A DNA stretch of 7,707 nucleotides from Alphaproteobacteria bacterium. Its GTDB lineage: Bacteria; Pseudomonadota; Alphaproteobacteria; UBA11222. The notes under the pieces are model-generated. The model did no database searches, was not told the origin of the DNA, and saw nothing but the letters and a program-made list of their open reading frames with translations. The stretch is taken from assembly GCA_003454415.1 (NCBI GenBank), contig DMKG01000257.1, positions 13,766 through 21,472 of the forward strand, given 5' to 3'. Positions 5,247 to 7,707 of the stretch are shown here, piece by piece. The number at the start of each line of letters is the position of its first letter. Positions within the stretch are counted from its first letter, which is position 1. The position numbers and the translations under genes were made by a program.

Positions 5247-7707
5247 CGTGTAAACGCGCCACCGCATCGGCAAGACGCGTACGGGTCGACTGCTGCTCCG
5301 CCAGGCGTTCGCGCTCGGTCTCGATCACATGCGCGGGCGCGCGGTCCACGAAGGCGGGATTGGCGAGCTTGGCCGACGCCTTTCCGATTTCCGCATCCAG
5401 TTTATCCAAGGACTTCCGCAATCGCGTCCTTTCCGCAGCAATGTCGATCACCCCTGCAAGCGGCAGGATCAGGCTTGCCTCATCCAGAACCTCCTGAACC
5501 GCGCCATCGGGAAGTTTCTCCGGCGCGCCGGAAATGGAGGACAGCCGCGCCAGCCTGGTGATCAGTCCGTCATGGATGCGCAGACGTTCCAGCGTCTCAC
5601 CCTTTGCGCCCTTCACCAGAAGGGGGATTTTCGCGCCTGCCGGAACATTCAGTTCGGCGCGTACCGAGCGCACGGCGCTGATGGCGCGGATGACCCAGTC
5701 CATTTCCTCGTCCGCGACGGGATCGATCAGTCCGTTCAGGTCGCGGGGCCAGAGGGCGACTATCAGGGGGCCTTTGCGCGGGCTGCCCCATTCCGCCGTC
5801 AGTCCCCATAATTCTTCGGTCACGAACGGCATGACGGGGTGCAGCAAAATCAGCAGACGGTCCAGCGTCCAGGCCAGCATGGCGCGGGTCTCCTCGCGCG
5901 CCGCCACATCCTCACCGCTCAGTGCGGGCTTGGAGAATTCCACATACCAGTCGCAGAACACATGCCAGATGAACTGATACAGCACGGCGGCCGCGTCATT
6001 GAAACGATACGCCCCCAGGGCTTCGGTAACCCGGCTGTGAGCGCGGGCCAGTTCGCCGCCGATCCAGCGGTTTACGGTCAGCCGGCACCGGGCGGGGTCG
6101 AAATCCTCCACCCGGCGGCATTCGTTCATTTCGCAGAACCGCGCAGCGTTCCACAATTTGGTGACGAAATTCCGGTAGCCTTCGACGCGGGCCGGGGAAA
6201 GCTTGACATCGCGTCCCTGGGCCGCCTGCGCCGTCAGGGTGAAGCGCAACGCATCCGCGCCATACTCTCCGATCAGCTCCAGCGGGTCGATGACATTGCC
6301 TTTCGACTTGGACATCTTCTGGCCCTTTTCATCGCGGACCAGGGCATGAATATAGACCGTACGGAAGGGAACCTGTTTCATGAAATGCAGGCCCATCATC
6401 ATCATCCGCGCCACCCAGAAGAAGATGATGTCAAATCCCGTGACCAGCACATCGGTCGGGTAATAGCGCGTCAGTTCCGGCGTCCCGTCAGGCCAGCCAA
6501 GGGTCGAGAAGGGCCACAGGGCGGAGGAAAACCAGGTGTCGAGCACGTCTTCGTCGCGCGCCAGCGGCGTATCCTTGCCAAACTTCTCGCGGGCGGCCTG
6601 TTGCGCTTCGGCTTCTGTGGCGGCGACGAAAATTTCCCCGTCCGGCGCATACCAGGCGGGAATCTGGTGGCCCCACCACAGCTGGCGGGAAATGCACCAG
6701 GGCTGAATATTGCGCATCCATTCGAAATAGGTTTTTTCCCAGTTGCGCGGCGTGAACACCGTTTCGCCACGCTCCACCGCCTCGATCGCGGGTTGCGCCA
6801 GCGTGTGGGCGTCGACATACCACTGGTCGGTCAGCCAGGGCTCGATCACCACGCCAGAGCGGTCCCCATGGGGCTGCATATGGGTATGCGGATCGATACG
6901 CTCGACCAGATCGAGCGCTTCGAGATCGGCGATGATCTTCATGCGGGCGGCATAGCGTTCCAGGCCCTGATAGGGCCCGGGGACATTTTCATTCAGATTG
7001 GCGAACTGATCGAAAATGTTGATCATCGGCAGGCCGTGCCGCCGTCCCACCTCGAAATCGTTGAAATCATGGGCGGGGGTGATCTTCACCGCGCCGGACC
7101 CCTGTTCGGGATCCGCATGGGTGTCGAACACCAGGGGAATGCGCCGCCCCGCCAGCGGCAGAAGAACCTCCGCGCCCTGCAGATGGCGAAAGCGCGGATC
7201 ATCCGGATGCACGGCGACCGCGGTGTCCCCCAGCATGGTTTCGGGCCGCGTGGTGGCGACGACGATATAGCCGCGCTCCTCCCAGGCCACGGGCTTGCCG
7301 GTTTCGTCAAAGGCGGTGGGGTAACGGACGGTCGCGCCATCGGCAAGGGGATAGCGGAAATGCCACAGATGGCCCTTGACCTCCCGCTGCTCCACCTCCA
7401 GATCGGAAATCGCGGTCAGAAGCTTCGGGTCCCAGTTGACCAGACGCTTGTCCTTGTAGATCAGGCCCTGACGATACAGTTCCACGAACACCTTGGTGAC
7501 GGCGCGCGAACACCCCTCGTCCATGGTGAAGCGTTCGCGCGACCAGTCGCAGGACGCTCCAAGGCGGCGCAACTGCCGGGTGATCAGGCCGCCGGATTCC
7601 TCTTTCCATTCCCAGACGCGGGCAAGGAAGGCTTCGCGCCCCATTTCGCGCCGGCCGGGCTGCTGGCGCTCCGCCAATTGCCGCTCCACCACCATCTGGG
7701 TGGCGAT
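5242..7707 (-). CDS. valS: Valyl-tRNA synthetase (N-terminal end cut by window)
   Basis: The 821 residues seen here are the body and C-terminus of ValRS, which charges tRNA(Val) with valine in the cytoplasm. The frame is open to the window edge, beginning [10 protein letters not shown], which in E. coli ValRS directly follows the GTDHAG motif. About 80 N-terminal residues, including the HIGH-type signature, therefore lie outside. Visible in order: [17 protein letters not shown]; the CP1 editing domain ([43 protein letters not shown]) that clears mischarged threonine; [39 protein letters not shown] within [13 protein letters not shown] (6304-6318), used for ATP activation; the anticodon-binding helical domain ([13 protein letters not shown]); and a C-terminal coiled coil ([15 protein letters not shown] to the end at ARLHG). 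No disruption is seen. The gene is convergent with the PAS gene. Its promoter is outside the window. Confidence 0.97.
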   Translation of the reverse strand: MATQMVVERQLAERQQPGRREMGREAFLARVWEWKEESGGLITRQLRRLGASCDWSRERFTMDEGCSRAVTKVFVELYRQGLIYKDKRLVNWDPKLLTAISDLEVEQREVKGHLWHFRYPLADGATVRYPTAFDETGKPVAWEERGYIVVATTRPETMLGDTAVAVHPDDPRFRHLQGAEVLLPLAGRRIPLVFDTHADPEQGSGAVKITPAHDFNDFEVGRRHGLPMINIFDQFANLNENVPGPYQGLERYAARMKIIADLEALDLVERIDPHTHMQPHGDRSGVVIEPWLTDQWYVDAHTLAQPAIEAVERGETVFTPRNWEKTYFEWMRNIQPWCISRQLWWGHQIPAWYAPDGEIFVAATEAEAQQAAREKFGKDTPLARDEDVLDTWFSSALWPFSTLGWPDGTPELTRYYPTDVLVTGFDIIFFWVARMMMMGLHFMKQVPFRTVYIHALVRDEKGQKMSKSKGNVIDPLELIGEYGADALRFTLTAQAAQGRDVKLSPARVEGYRNFVTKLWNAARFCEMNECRRVEDFDPARCRLTVNRWIGGELARAHSRVTEALGAYRFNDAAAVLYQFIWHVFCDWYVEFSKPALSGEDVAAREETRAMLAWTLDRLLILLHPVMPFVTEELWGLTAEWGSPRKGPLIVALWPRDLNGLIDPVADEEMDWVIRAISAVRSVRAELNVPAGAKIPLLVKGAKGETLERLRIHDGLITRLARLSSISGAPEKLPDGAVQEVLDEASLILPLAGVIDIAAERTRLRKSLDKLDAEIGKASAKLANPAFVDRAPAHVIETERERLAEQQSTRTRLADAVARLHG

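Noticed and set aside
7086..7609. Minus-strand open frames of 86-115 codons inside valS (also 6471-6823)
   Set aside because: They are alternative frames of the intact valyl-tRNA synthetase coding sequence.

Overview
The window looks like chromosomal DNA from an alphaproteobacterium. The evidence is a ChvI/ChvG-type two-component pair, a PAS_5-family single-domain protein, a HugZ/DUF2470 protein, and GC-rich but not extreme base composition. The order cannot be fixed from sequence alone. The ChvG gene is not followed by the hprK/PTS genes usual in Rhizobiales, which argues against a typical rhizobial layout. There is no sign of a mobile element, CRISPR array, tRNA or rRNA.

Layout from left to right. 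A HugZ-like haem/FMN-binding split-barrel protein runs on the minus strand (1-731) and loses only its last few residues at the window edge. A spacer of about 300 bp with palindromes and short direct repeats separates it from the divergently transcribed chvI (1039-1749). chvI is directly coupled to a ChvG-like sensor kinase. The kinase's conserved frame extends about 39 codons upstream of the first canonical start (GTG at 1863) and may begin at a CTG overlapping the chvI stop. The kinase ends 3 bp from a convergent minus-strand gene for an outer-membrane-type lipoprotein with a glycine zipper and a peptidoglycan-binding domain (3399-3872).

A second spacer (3873-4110) holds a perfect 10-bp AT-rich palindrome and a strong 13-bp hairpin. 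It precedes a two-gene plus-strand unit: a macro-domain (ADP-ribose-type) hydrolase (4111-4635) and a PAS_5 protein (4645-5223), 9 bp apart. The PAS gene converges on valS (5242 to beyond 7707, minus strand), which lacks only about its first 80 residues.

Functionally the left half suggests envelope and stress sensing (ChvG-ChvI, a PG-binding lipoprotein) beside a haem-related protein. The right half pairs ADP-ribose chemistry with a sensory PAS domain next to a housekeeping tRNA synthetase. Most of this is ordinary conserved gene content. The points most worth a second look are the missing canonical start of the kinase gene, the leader hairpin before the macro-domain gene, and the macro-PAS pairing.
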